Assembly: GCF_021018895.1 (NCBI RefSeq)
Contig: NC_079376.1
Location: forward strand, 11,337,001-11,401,000
Direction: 5' to 3'
Source: Seriola aureovittata
Taxonomy: Eukaryota; Chordata; Actinopteri; Carangiformes; Carangidae
DNA: 64,000 nucleotides
This document shows, piece after piece, positions 1 to 13,138 of the stretch (positions are counted from its first letter, which is position 1; each line of letters begins with the position of its first letter). Both the position numbers and the translations under genes were made by a program. Below the pieces are notes generated by a model. That model did not search any database. It saw only the letters and a list, made by a program, of their open reading frames with translations, and was not told where the DNA came from.

Positions 1-141
1 TAATTGGTGTTAGACTCAATCTGTCTCAGGTGCCAGATATTATCAGCCTAATACCAGGCATCACAAGGCATCTAAAGCTGCTTTCCTCAGGCAAAGCTGA
101 TCATACACTGATTACTCACCCATTACATTTCTTTTGCTCTT

Positions 142-142
<1 letters not shown>

Positions 143-204
<62 letters not shown>

Positions 205-233
205 CTCTCTCGCTCGCTCGCTCTCTCGCGCTC
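143..233. repeat. (CT)n microsatellite with CG interruptions
   Basis: A perfect CT run of 58 bases (143-200) is followed by imperfect CT/CGCT sequence to about 233. Confidence 0.95.
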
Positions 234-1779
234 ACAGAATGTGTATGAACAGATTTGCTCTGCATGGTCAGAGGACGTTTTGCTGTGAGCTACAGGGTGA
301 GGACAAAGCAGTTATGGAGCAGGTCTATTTTTGGGGCCTTAATGGACTTGTTCCCATTCTCTAGTGAAGCAGGTCTAGCTGAATGATCTTCACCAGTCTT
401 AAACCTGATTACAGTATCTCCTTCTGGACTTCTCCATTGTTTTTTAATTTGACTCTGCTCTCTTTCTTTCTCTCTCCCTCTGGCTTGTCTCTTTGCTCCG
501 TCTTTGATCTTTCCTTTTCACTCCATTCCCCCAAATTTGTCCTCATGCTGTGTTTACATTCATTAGATCACGTTAGATCAGAGGAGCTGCAACATTAGAA
601 AATATTCCTACCTCATTTGGTTATTTTTCCGTCTTCTACTCTTTCTCTCCTCATCTCAACCACTCCTGAACCGTTCCCCTTGTTTCTGCCAGTGCTGCCA
701 CTATGGTCAGTGTTTTTTGGCATCAGGCTGGGTGAATAGATTAAAAGCTTCTCTATCCCATGGTGCTGAGCTCCTGGTGGCTGACTCTGTCAAATATCAC
801 TCATTCAGATGAGTGGATAGACTTAATGGAATTTCTTTTCTCTGTTCCGTCTATCTTTTCCTTCCTTGTGCATGTGAATCTCTGGCCTAGGCATAGTTCA
901 ACTGTGCTCTGTCAAGGGGTAATGGTTTTGCAATGGTTGGTGTGGCAGCAATAGTAAGCCTACTGAAGAACCAATTATGGCAGTGATAGCAAAAGTGCAA
1001 AGTGTGCAGATTCTCTCTTGAGCATACTGCTTTTAAGCTTGAAAAATGTATATTATACTTATACATTTCATGTTGCTTACCAGTAAATCAATTTTTTAAA
1101 CGTAAGATTAAGTCAAATGTTGTGCTTGGAAACTTAAATTATTAATCGTGGCTATCTTTTACCTTTTGAAGTGATTTTTTTTTTTTTTTTTTTCCCCTTT
1201 TCCCCTTTTCCCAAGGTCAAGAATGAACATTCACATCCAACATCCTCCCACCAGGCCCCACTTTTATTCTCTTAACTTACAGCCACATCCTCTCCCATAT
1301 TCCTCAGTCCACTGCCACTCAAACCCCTCTACCTGACATTCGCCCCTCAAGCATCCTGTCCCTTATGTGTTCATCTCTCTGCACTTCCAAGATCACTGAG
1401 AACATGAGGAAAAATCTTCTTTTCAATTGAACTCACAAAGGGCAGATGCATATGCAGCTACAGCCTGTGCCATTTTATTGTTTCACTGCAGCTTTAAGAA
1501 GAAAGGACAGAAATTGAGAGAAACAAAAAAAAGAGAGAGAGGGATGAAATGAAACATGTTTTAACTTACACTGAGGCAGAAAAGAGTAGCATGAGTCAAG
1601 AGGACTACAACTGCACTCTGCTTGCTCAGCACTGTGGTTATAATTCTTCCTCGTTCCCCTGGCATTGTCTCATTGTCATTGTCTTCCACTTTGCCCTCCA
1701 ACTACTCTCAAGGTCGATTTTTGTTTCTTCCTGACACATGTCTCGGTAAAAAAACTAAACAGAGATATTATTATCTCTT

Positions 1780-1781
<2 letters not shown>

Positions 1782-1823
<42 letters not shown>
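1782..1823. repeat. (TG)21 microsatellite
   Basis: An uninterrupted TG run followed by GCATGCATGCAT and a C-rich patch. Confidence 0.95.
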
Positions 1824-1824
<1 letters not shown>

Positions 1825-4642
1825 ATGCATGCATAAAGCCACCCCCCCCCACACCCCCCACAGATACATAGACGGATCCGACAGGAAAGTGCTGTGTGGG
1901 TGTGTGTGTGTGTGGTTTGCTAAGTCAGATTGTGGATGACACACTGGCACGGAGCTGAGAGAAGGCTGAAGTGGAGTAAGAGGGGATCTGTTACTACTCC
2001 TCATATAGCTGTTAAACACATCCGTAATCCAGATTTTTGCCATCTAATGCCAGAGTTGAAGAAAAGTTCTCATTTGATAGCCTACCCTTCTCTTACAGTT
2101 GATTTTTTTTTTTTTTCCTCTTTTGTCTTTTCTTTCCAAGATAGTGATCCTCAGTCTCCCTCCCTTGTGTGTCTCTTACAAAATCAGCCTTTTCTGCTGG
2201 GGTGGACAGCTAGACAAATGATTTTGTCGGTCGTGCAAGGCAGGGGGTAATTTTTAGGTGAGCACAGCGCTTCAGAAAAGACTTGCCGCGCTTAAATTAG
2301 AGGTTGTCAAATGCTGCACGTCTCCACTGATGGCCCAGCACGGCCCCCTTATGTTAATGTGGCATTTCAGCAAGAGGAAATAGAATTAGAAGGAGGAGGG
2401 CTGCTGCTGGTGGTTGCTGGGTTGCATTGTCACATGTGCACACTTCTTTTTATTTTCTCTTGTCATCTGAAGCACTAATGCTCTAAGATACATTAGACTT
2501 TGCATATATATTTATATATAACCTACAGAATGCTGGCTCCTCTTTACTCGTCATTGATGGCTCCTACACACATGCTTAGCCCACCAGTGGTGTGCTAAAT
2601 CACTCTTCTCTGTTATAAATGTTGGCTTTAAGAAATAGACGAAGCAAAGAAGATACTGAGATTTACAGCTAGTAGCTGCCATTTTTGCAGGATACCTTTT
2701 AAGAGAGAAGAGCAACAAGAGAAGCTAGCAACAAATAACCAGGCTGCATATCAACAGTTTTGGACGTTAAAACTATAACATGGTAAAAAATACTGTCTTT
2801 AACCAGCAGGCCTTCGTGTTTAAGTTTTATGGACTTGAGGGTTCTTTTGGATAGACAACACACATTCATTTGCCATTAACTGTTGTGTTTTCCAGTTAGT
2901 CCCTGTGTTAGACTGTCCTGATCTCCTCCCTGTTTGATGTGTCACTGCCAAGCCCCTCTGTTCCTACAAACAGCCTGAATGTGGCCTGAAGCTGCTGGTG
3001 TCGGTTAGGGCTGATGTAATCTATCCACCGGGCTAGATACCATGTGGATGAATTCATATTTAGGGAGGACTGGGAGTATCTATGTGCACTTCAGAGTGGT
3101 GAAGTCATGTGGTTTGGGAAGGAGGCGCTCTGGGCCAAGTCTCTCCTGGCTTGTTCCCCTGGTGTTGTCCACACAGCTGCAGGCCAGATGTGTATGCTTG
3201 TCAGTGTCCGTGAGCCCATCAAACACACCTCAGGCTGTCATCGATGGTATCCAGTGAAAACACATTTTCACCTAAACAGGAAATCCCTGCAAAGTAATTT
3301 CATGGCTAAGGTCCACGAGTGTCTTGTCATTTGTAAAAATGTTTAAATATTTTACCTTAAAACGAAGACAAAAACTTCACTGAAATCGTATTATGTCAGT
3401 TTGACCCCCCTTTAATATTGGCATGAATGTAAGGATAAGACTTGGAGGTCAAGCATGCTTTGCTAAGGGCATCTATAGTTGAGTGTCAAGTTCCCCTGCT
3501 TGAGTTTAATATAGATCTCCCAACTGCCTGAAAGTGTCAGAGAGAGAGATGGAAATAGTGCCTAACAGCTGTCCCAACCCCACCCCAGACAAATCATTCC
3601 TTGATACGAAATGGTAGGCCTCACCAGGCCTACGATTTTGTTTCAACTTTGTCATCCTCAAACTTAAAAACTTGTCTTTGTAGATGCCTCCTTTTTTGAT
3701 TGGGATTTTTCTACCCTGTACTGCTGATTAGCTTTTTGGTTTAGCAATGGCATGACTGTTTCATATGATGATGGAAAACGTGGGAAGTTAGAAAGTGTGA
3801 CCAGTGTGTGTCCTTTATTAACGGGTGTTACAACCACAGCTGTCAATCCTAATGCAACTGTGACACATTCAACATGAACATTACACAGACACACAGGATG
3901 AATGAAGACATTTTCTCAACTGGCAGAGCACAGCTTTCCTTTTGGTGTGTGAATTTGTGTGTTACAGAACAAGTCAAAGTGGGGTGTGTGTGAATTTTGG
4001 GGGGGGGGGTGAGAGAGAGGGAGAGGTCCATTAGTTTTATCTGACAGGGGGATCAGATCTGAAGGCATATACCTGAGCCTGAGCAATTCTCTGTGCCTCA
4101 TCTCCCCACCTTCACAGCTGTTCGCATAGGCTGCTCTATTAAAGAACAGCCGCTGGGGAGTAGCAGGCAGAAAGGAAAGACGGTGGCCTTAACCCTTCAA
4201 TAATGCAATGCTTAACTTCTGTTTCTGTCATATAGAATAACTTGCATACTTTCAAACTGTTTTTATTCAGAGGAGTTCATTTTTGAAAAAATGGCTATTT
4301 CCTGCAGGTATTAGGAGGCATCCCTGTTCAATTGTCATATATTTTTACACTTACAGCTGAGTGTAAAATGACGATAAAGGTTTTGTGACATACTCTCCAA
4401 AAACAGGTTAAACAGCTGCTTTTCCTATGAAATACATAAAGTATTCAAGACAATTGACAAATTTCTGTTGTTTTTCTTTACTCTTTTTAAAGCAAAGATT
4501 TATATGCTACATTAAGCCTTTGCCCAGAAGTCAAAATCAATATGACGGTGATATATTAAATACAAAATTTAAAAAAAAAAGTGCAATTGTAATTTAGTTA
4601 TTCAGTTGCTTACCGCAATGTACATATTTTTGTGTGTTTCAG

Positions 4643-4785
4643 AGATCAACAGAGTGCGTAAAGACATGTACAGTGACACAGTGAATGGCCTTGTGGACAG
4701 ACACCCGCTGGAGCTGCCTGAGCCTATGGGGCCCATCGTCCACCTGCAGGAAAAACTGTTTGTGCCTGTCAAAGAGTACCCTGAT
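4643..4785 (+). CDS. qkia: quaking exon 2: end of QUA1 and start of KH
   Basis: The acceptor is tgtttcag|ag and the donor is gat|gtaagt. The first two bases complete a glutamate codon begun in exon 1; by family numbering this is E48, the QUA1 residue whose change to Gly in mouse QKI blocks self-association (established). The exon encodes residues 48-95, beginning [18 protein letters not shown] and ending [11 protein letters not shown]1 is the dimerisation segment; the [19 protein letters not shown] part leads into the KH fold. The variable middle ([16 protein letters not shown]) differs from mammalian QKI and is the best marker here for the fish quaking-A paralogue. The exon ends on a complete codon (phase 0), as the next exon requires. 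Length, borders and frame leave little doubt. Confidence 0.96.
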
Positions 4786-6814
4786 GTAAGTAGCTGGTTT
4801 ACACATCTCACACTGTGTCGGCTGCCCCACTGTACCAATAATATCAGTGCATTTGCCTTAATTGTTTTAGGACTAATATTTACACTGCAACCGACAGACT
4901 AATAATTTGTCTTAAGAAAAATACAATAGAGCAAATAATTGTGAGGTACATAAAATTGATCATATGGTATGTCTATAGGAATGTTTGTTGTCTTAGCAGC
5001 AGTTAAATGAGCCTCTCTAATAGAACCACAGTTCTTATATTTGTGGACATCCACTCCCACACATACACTCCCACACACACATACAACACACATTCATTTA
5101 CAGGTCACCTGCCAATAGCAATCTGCCAGCGCTGCGGATATACCCATTGCTTCTCTTTTTCATTTTTTCAGTTTCATAGTTTTACTCTCGGTAGTGCCTT
5201 CCTCATGCACCCCACTCTTACCTCTGTCTTCTTTACTCTCCCTTTTCCCTCCTATTTTTCATTTATGGTTGGTAAAGACACAATTGCTGACCAGCTTGAC
5301 TTTTAGTTTGTCAAGCAAAAGTTGGTGGACTCATTGCACGTGTGCCAAGTTGTTAATAAACTACCTTTTAAAGCTATATCAGATGGCAGTGTAAGTCGGT
5401 CCTGGTCTCAGGAAAATCCGACATGCTGAGGTGTTTATGAGCTACCTCAGCGGTAGATTAGTGCTGAGAAGGAGGGGAATGAGAGGAGGAACATCATGAA
5501 AGGTAAATCACAATCACATTCCATAAATATTCAATTGAAAGAGATAGAAATCTTTTGGACTTAACACTCGTATCGGTTTGAGTGGTTTTTTTTTTTTTTT
5601 TTACATGCACACACTCAGCTGGGTAAAGAATAGTACATGGTGGAGCTGTCATACTGGTTGTAGAGACGAGGAGGATGGTGGCAAAACTGAAGAGGCCAGT
5701 CAATAAAAGCCTTGTCTGAGGAATGACAGATGTGTTTGCTTGTATGTGTGTACTATGTGTGGAGCCATGTAGTGTGTGTTTAAGGTTTTGACCACGGTCA
5801 GTCAGCCACCATCCTGACCCCGCGGTAGTCTCTGGCACACACATGAATGGTTGCATCACGTCTTGTGGAGCAACGTTTCTCTTCGTAATCCCAGCAGCTT
5901 GCAGTGAGGAAATGAATGGAGGGAGGTGACAAAGGATAAGAGACACCGTAGAGCAGGGCAGGGCCCAGCCAGGCGTGGATTGCATTTTCCCCCTGACAGA
6001 ATTGATAAAGGGCACCAGGGACTGGATGGGATAAGCTGAGTTCCAGCTGACCCTCAGACCAAACCCAGCCTCTCAGCTCACAAGCTAAATCAGCCAACCA
6101 AATCCCAGTCTTTCACCTTTCATCTCTAGTGACAGGACTTCAGGTCCTTGAATGGTTCCCTAATTAGCTGTGAGAATCATATTTGCACTTGGTGCTTCTT
6201 TAGTGTGCTAATTGCTTTATTTATGTTATAATTATTATACTAATTATAATTATTAAAATTATTATTATCCTTGGTGTTTGTACAGAAAATCATGATTGGT
6301 GTAATATATCATATAAAACAAGTTTAAGTTCAGTTAAGTTTAACCTATGCCACTATACCTTTGTGACATTATGAATACATTCATTATGTTTCCTTACATA
6401 GTGTAGATCATGAGAAAACAAGAATAATACACATAAACATCTACTTTGAAAGGAAAGTATAAATGTGGTTGGACTGACCCTGTATGGGTGATGAATCAGT
6501 TAGGTGATTTGCAGTTGTCTGTTCAGAATTTCATTGGTCCACAACATTACTGTTTTTATGTTTTAGCTTTACTTTATTACTTTATTTTGAAGGGCATGTC
6601 TGATACTGTGGTCTGTAGCTGAAATCATCCCTCTCTGTAGAACATGCTTCTTGAAGATTCACTGATCAGTCACAACCACATTAAAAGCTGTAACTGGTTT
6701 AAATGTTGTGCCTGATCGGTGAATGTGATTTATAGAAGAGTGAAGGAGGGCTGTGAAAATGTGTGAAACAGTGGGTGCCACCTGTGGCTGAAAAGAATAT
6801 TAATGGAATGATAC

Positions 6815-6839
6815 TCTTTCTCTCTCTCTCTCTCTCACA

Positions 6840-6878
<39 letters not shown>
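6815..6878. repeat. compound (CT)n(CA)n microsatellite
   Basis: TC/CT dinucleotides switch to CA near 6836. Similar CT-then-CA order occurs at 31538-31585. Confidence 0.93.
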
Positions 6879-6880
<2 letters not shown>

Positions 6881-7886
6881 TTGAAAGTGTGGCATCCTAG
6901 GATGACCCCTGTGTTCCCTTTGCTGGATGTGCTATGCTGCTCCGAATAGAGCACGACTGTAACTCAGTTTTGTGTTTACGAGCTGCCGGGAAAGCTACTA
7001 AATTAATTAGGCTTCCCCCTGGTGGCTGAGATGACTCACTGATGACCTTAGTAGACACAAATTTATACACACACTAACATGAACACAAGGATGTACAAGT
7101 ACAAGCAAATAAACATCCACGGTGACGCAAAAATGGCACATATTTCACTTGGACATTTTTTCCCTCTATTTTGGTACATACACGCACACCCCTTCCAAGT
7201 GTAGTCATTAAGTCTGCAGGAAAAAAGGAAAATGCCAGATGATTGGAACAAAGGGAATTCAGCAGCAGGTCTAAATGGAATTTTTTTCTGCTCATACCTC
7301 TCCTGTTTCCAGAAATTATATCTGTTAAAACAATGTCTGCAAAAACTGTTAAACTGGTTACTATTTGAATTCCACCTGTATAACATTCCCTTTTACATAC
7401 TCCCCTTTTTTCCTTTTGCTCCCACTTCTCTTTGCAAGTGTAAGCTAGTGGGGTGGGTAGAGAGGGAATGAGATGTAGGGATTCATTATTTAAACAGCAG
7501 ATAAAATGTTACTATGTGTTCAAGTGACTTCCACCCAGAACTGAGCTCATCTTTTTTGAGCTCTGTAGTTTGATAATTGTTGTTTAAACACAGAGTGAGC
7601 TACAGTATGTCAAGATCCAGTTTATGTTTTCACGGAGGATAAAGAGTGGAATCCTTTAGTAGTGGGGTAAGAGGGGAGATGATGTGGGATCAGTGTGAAA
7701 AGGGGGAGAGGAAAGAAATGATGAAGTAAGGGAAGAAAAATGTCACTCCCTATCCCCGATCTACCCATAGCTAAAAGGAGAGGAAACTGTAATGATGATT
7801 ATTAGACTGGGGAATAGTTCTCCCCCACTCACATTTCCGTCTGATTTCCCAGATTCCCCACACCGAAAAGACATATGCATATGTGT

Positions 7887-7914
7887 GCATGCGTGTGTGT
7901 GTGTGTGTGTGTGT
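7887..7914. repeat. short (GT)n microsatellite
   Basis: GCATGCGTGTGTGT leads into an uninterrupted GT run ending at 7914. Confidence 0.9.
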
Positions 7915-9639
7915 CACTGACGCAATTTTAGGTTCTCCCAAGAAAACCGAGGGAGATGGTCCAAGTCTCTGTTTTGTGTTCTTGGCATCAACTCACCTGC
8001 CATGGAAGATTTGTCATCGTTCATACTATTTCCCTGTCTCTTCCCTCTTTCCACACTCATCTTGTCATTTTGGGATACCTGCCATCCACTTGCCTTCTTC
8101 TCAGTTTTTGCTTTCATTTAAAACCAAGACTCCCACCATATCCTAAGGCAGAGGTCACACTCGCTCGATGGGGCTTTCTCTGTCTCACCTACGACTCCTC
8201 TGCTCTGGTTTCACCAGTAGATAATCAGATTGTCATGGTGCCTGGATGCAGTGCAGCATGTCAACTCTACCAAAATAACTTGCCTTGCCAGCATGCTTCT
8301 ACTCTAATTCCCTTAAGTGTGTCCCTTTTGTGGCCTGTGTGTACTTGCCTGTGTGCTCCACATCTGTCTGTAAATGTGTTTGTGTAAAGGCCTGTGTCTC
8401 TTTCACCCTGTGTGTCTGTCTACCCACTCCCTCACCGTTCTTCAAAGTCAGCCATTTCCTGATGTCGTCAGTGGTGCAGAGCACTGTGAAGCGTCACCGT
8501 GGTGACTGCATCTTGACTGACAGCTGAGTCGCAGGCTATCTGATAACTTCAACCTTCAATTAAATGCTATCTGTGGCTCCACTTTTTTCCTGAGCACACG
8601 CTCACACACATTGATAGGCGTCTGACAGACAGCTCAGCATGTCATTTCCGTTGACCTTCAGGCATCTGATACGATGTGTAACATGTCTTTTAAGTGTGTC
8701 TCCGTCTCCACTTTATTCCCTGCGTATTTGCATTTGCCAACTGTTAAATGCCCAGATGTGCATGCACACACAAACGCCACCATTGCTTTGCTGACTCTGT
8801 GAAATACGACCCTCAGTTAGTTGCAAACCGTTGTGCAACTGGTAAACAGGACTGTCTACACTCTTCTTGCCAGCTTGAAGGGGGTGAAGAGAAGGGCTGT
8901 AATTTATGCAATACAGCTCTGCTATTGGTGTTTCTGTGGCATTAGTGTTTGCCTCTTGTTTAGCGGGTTGTTATGGTACTTTAGGTTGTTTACCTAAGTG
9001 ATGGACTCCTCAGAGGAACAGATGTTTGATCCCCCTGCAAGTCTTCATTTTTTGGTTATTAGTCGGTATTTTGAAGGTAAATGAATCCAGTTGAAGACTG
9101 CAAATGACTTGTCGGCTGAAAACACCAAGAAATGGTTGATCATTATTGGTTCTGTGCTCTCCATTGTCAGAGACAGGAGATTGGTGTCTTTTGTTGTCAT
9201 CAGTGTATTGTTGTTACAAGAATAAATGTTGCTATGGTCTCATAAATTTTAAACTTGAATCGGTGCCCTTCTTGAAGAGAAGAGATCTTTGCTCAATTAA
9301 AAAAAAAAACAAAACAAAACAAGGTAATTAAAACATTGAATAAAAAACTGTGAAAATATATGATAGGGATAAGATAAAAAAATATATGGTATTATAAAAA
9401 CTAATATAAAATAATATTAACTATTTGCTCAAATACATGAATTAATAAACTACTAACACACGCAGTAAAACTTCATAATAAAACAAAGAGTATGTTGCTG
9501 TTCTCCATGTTTTGTTCTCCTCAGCTTAACAATTAGGATTCGATCTACTTTGCCTTTCAGTGAATTCTCCTGTGATGGTGCAAAAATATTTTTTTTGGCA
9601 CAGTATGCTGTGTTGAAAGTGTGAGCTTGTTATACTGTA

Positions 9640-9842
9640 TTCGTGGGGTCCGAAAACTTAACCAGCAGTCCACTATGCTTGAGGGGCCGGACCAAAATGC
9701 TGAACCCTGCAAGTTTAAATGGCTGTTTGAAGGCCAAGACTTGGTTTAAGGGTTAGGAATTGAGTTGAGATGGTTAAAGTTAGGGTAAGGGTCTAGGGAA
9801 TGCATAATGTCAATGATGCTCCCTGCAAATATAGTAAAACAA

Positions 9843-9893
<51 letters not shown>

Positions 9894-9960
9894 TGTGTGT
9901 GTCTGTGTGTGTGTCTGTGTGTGTGTCTGTGTGTGTGTCTGTGTGTGTACTTGTCAGGTT
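9640..9960 (+). repeat. microsatellite-linked interspersed repeat common in teleosts
   Basis: The stretch runs from GTGGGGTCCGAAAAC through CCAAGACTTGGTTT, AAGGGTTAGG, GTTAGGGTAAGGGTCTAGGG, AATGCATAATGTCAATGA and ATAGTAAAACAAA into a TG tract. I recognise this order as an interspersed repeat that occurs many times in teleost genomes, usually ending in a TG microsatellite. The TG part (about 9845-9948) degrades into a 10-base TCTGTGTGTG unit repeated several times. Element class and exact ends are not known to me. Confidence 0.7.
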
Positions 9961-12900
9961 TTAGTGAGAGACGGTGGTAAAATTGCTTTATTGCCTCATG
10001 ATACTTCACTTCCACTGCAAGGTACAAAGATTTGAGAGTACCAAAGAAAAGGCTCTGGTGGTTTGAGCGGACAAGTTGTCCTGGACCTTTCTTTTTCATT
10101 GCAGTAAAATTGCCCGGCCATCCTGCCAGTTCCCTGCACAGGGATAGTCATTAAGCTGGTTCCCATGAGGGTGTCATCACTTATCATGCCAGCTCCTGAT
10201 ATCCTTCTGACCCCCTTAAGTCATTACCAGTCCTGGAAATGTAGCGCCCCACACCTCACCTCACCTCACTGACAGAGCAGCAGAGTGGAGGATTTTGATA
10301 TCTCTAGCTAGCCAGCCATGCATGATGATGATAATTTGATGAACGGATGGTTTTCTAGTTAGCTATTTGATGAGGAGGGTAATTACAATGATAATTTAAA
10401 CAGAGAGGACTATTTGTTGTAGTCAGTTAACATGACGAAGGGCAACAGTGTAAGCTGTTAAATGTGTATTTATAACTGCACTAATGCCAGTGGTTGCTTG
10501 CATATTGGCAAATTGTGCTTGTATACTGTACGCGGATGGCGTCTTGTGATACTTTGGCCTGTCTGTCCCTGAAGTCATTAAACTGAGAGGCACAGAGAAG
10601 TGAAAATGGAGAATGAAGGACAAAGGAAGTAGGTTTACCTCACAGGGATCAAAGGCTGCACCGGGGGGACATAGTGTCAGCTTATACAGAATCTGTGTGC
10701 ATAGACTAGATTCCAGTGATACATGATTTTTTGAGACCACAACCAACATCAATGTTTTTTTTTAGTTTTAGAAAGAACCCTGACTGATATACAGTACTGT
10801 ACTAATGCTAATATTTTCTTTCTTTTAACAAATTCTGATAAAAAAATTTTGGCAGGGATCCCTCCTATTAAGATGTGACAAAGACATAGAAGTAGGTTAT
10901 TTTACAGTAGGACAATAAACTTGCAAAATACTATCAAAGATGATGCATAGATTCAATGCACAGGATGGAAATCTATGCCAAAACTGACCTTTTTTCAACA
11001 GAAGACACTTGCTCAACGAATTGACCATTTATTGTAAATAGTTAAACAACAAAAACTAATCCCTTGAGCTATGATTTACAGGACTCAGAGATAGTTGCAA
11101 ACAAACACCAACACTGGATCTTAACATAGTCAACAATACTAAAAGCTCAATACTTTAGATTATATATGAAGCTGTCTTCCCCTAAAGACAACACTATATA
11201 TTCTGTACTGTCCTGTACACCTGTTTGAATATGATTGGATGTTATTAGTCAGCTGGTAGCCAGTCAGGTGATTTTGAGTGAAAGATGATGAAGCTTGAAT
11301 GAAATAGCTGATGCCTGATCAGGTGATGCAAGTGCGACTTCAGTGCTCTGCCTGAACTAACACAATGCTCTATTAAAAGGATTGAGTATTGGCCAGATGT
11401 GACTAATCTAAATTAGATACTGTTTCCCTCCCTCTCTTTATGATAGGCTTGCGGATAAGGTAGCAGAGCATGGCTAACATTATTCCACAGCTTTGTCAAA
11501 GGGCAGTCTTCTATTGACTTATGATGATTAACTAATGCTCAAGTGAACACAGAGGGATAGAGTGAATGCTATTTAGCATCTTCCTGCTCATTAATTTTTT
11601 TCTTTCTACAGTTTGCTTATCTAGAAGTTCACAAACTTTGCCCAGTGCTTCCCTCAATCACGTCTTCCAAACTTTCAGCCGACATCAATCTTTACGCTTT
11701 CCACCTCTTCGTCTTCACTTCTCTGTATTTCCACCCTGCCTGCAACCCCAAAATAAACCCAAACAGAATTATCAAAGGAGCCATGGATTAGGCGCTAAAT
11801 GCTGGATGTGCTGAATAGAGAGCTTTGAAGTCTATAGGGCTTTGAGGCGAAGATGTCATCATTGGAATCTAAGTCTAATTTTCACCCCTTCATCATCCCA
11901 GCCTCACCACCTCTGTCCCTCCTGTAGATCAAGCATGCAAACTGCTGTAGGTTATTCACCTGTCTGCTCCTCATCCCCAAATTCCCTCCATTTGGTCCTT
12001 TCACAGTGTGGAAAAGATACCTGAAGCGTGTGTGTGCGTGTGTGTGTGGCATGTGTGGATCAGGCCACAAAATGCAGCCGGATTAATTGAATGGTGGAAT
12101 ATTTCCACCCAAAGATGAATGAGTGATGAAAGGCAGGCTGGTGGCTAGGTAGGTTCGCTTAGTCAGAGAGAAAACATTGATTTGCGCTGTGAGAGACCCA
12201 TGCACAACTAGAGAATAATGGATATGCAGAAGAGGAAAAGCAAAATCCTTGGTACTAAGAGAAAGAGGAAAAGGAAGCATGCTCAGTTTCCAGAACCTAT
12301 GAATGGATACAGAAAGGAGGAAGTGTGGAAGGAGAGGGGAGGTGTTTTTGGCAGCCAAGAGCAGTGTTCAACTTTGTGCCCTCTGTGAAGCCTCCAAATA
12401 CTCAAACTTGAAATGAAATGAGACAGAGGGTATCTGAGGAATGAAGAAAGGGAGAGCTTTGCTGTTATAAATGGTTAGCCATTACTTTGGTATGAGCTGT
12501 TTCACAATCGTACATTACGGGAGGGTTAGAATCAAGTGAGATGAGGAGTGATGAGATGGGTAAAGACTGTGAGCTGGAGAGAGATGGCCGTGCCTGGTGT
12601 AACCACAGACTCCACCTTGCTTTGATACATTGCACTGAATGAACTGTTCCTCATTTCTATAAGCCCAGCAAGGCCGGCTAATAAGTGATTGGTATTCTCC
12701 TCCTGGCCTGGCCCCGCTCTTTGATAAGCCCTGCGCACACACACAGCCAGAGAGCATGATCTCATTTCCTGTCTCCCCACCACCACAAACAAACGCTGTC
12801 AAAGGCACAATTGTTCTGCTTCTCTGAGCATTGTTGGTGGAACTGCTGTTGTTTCTCAGTTGTTCACACAAAAAACAAACCACAATGCACACGCACACAA

Positions 12901-13116
12901 ACCCATGCGACAATCAGCTCTGGGTGCCGAGGGTGTCTGCAAGAGTTCACCCCATGTATTGTGGTTTCACACACACTCACACTCATAAACACACAGTGTC
13001 ACAGACGTAGATATGCTCACAACAAAACCCGCCTGTGGAGTAGCGATAACTGGGGCTAAACAAAGGCCCTTTAATGTCAGTGTAAGCCCTTGTCCTGAAG
13101 GGGGCTTTGTGTGTAA

Positions 13117-13138
13117 GTGTGTGTGTGTGTGTGTGTGT
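13117..13138. repeat. short (GT)n microsatellite
   Basis: An uninterrupted GT run of about 22 bases in intron 2. Confidence 0.9.

Larger units (their letters stand above)
1..4642 (+). other. qkia: 3' part of intron 1 (exon 1 not in window)
   Basis: No sequence resembling the quaking N terminus (MVGEMETKEKP-like start and first part of QUA1) was found here. The stretch holds simple repeats (CT at 143, T run at 1175, TG at 1782, G run at 3999) and otherwise unremarkable unique sequence with many stops. It ends in a T/G-rich tract and AG at 4641-4642. I see no other gene; all open frames are short and repeat-driven or lack any recognisable domain. Confidence 0.85.

Noticed and set aside
5494..6015. 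173-codon antisense open frame in intron 2
   Set aside because: No domain, includes a poly-Lys stretch from a T run on the + strand, and no splice or promoter pattern; length is near what chance allows in a 64-kb window.
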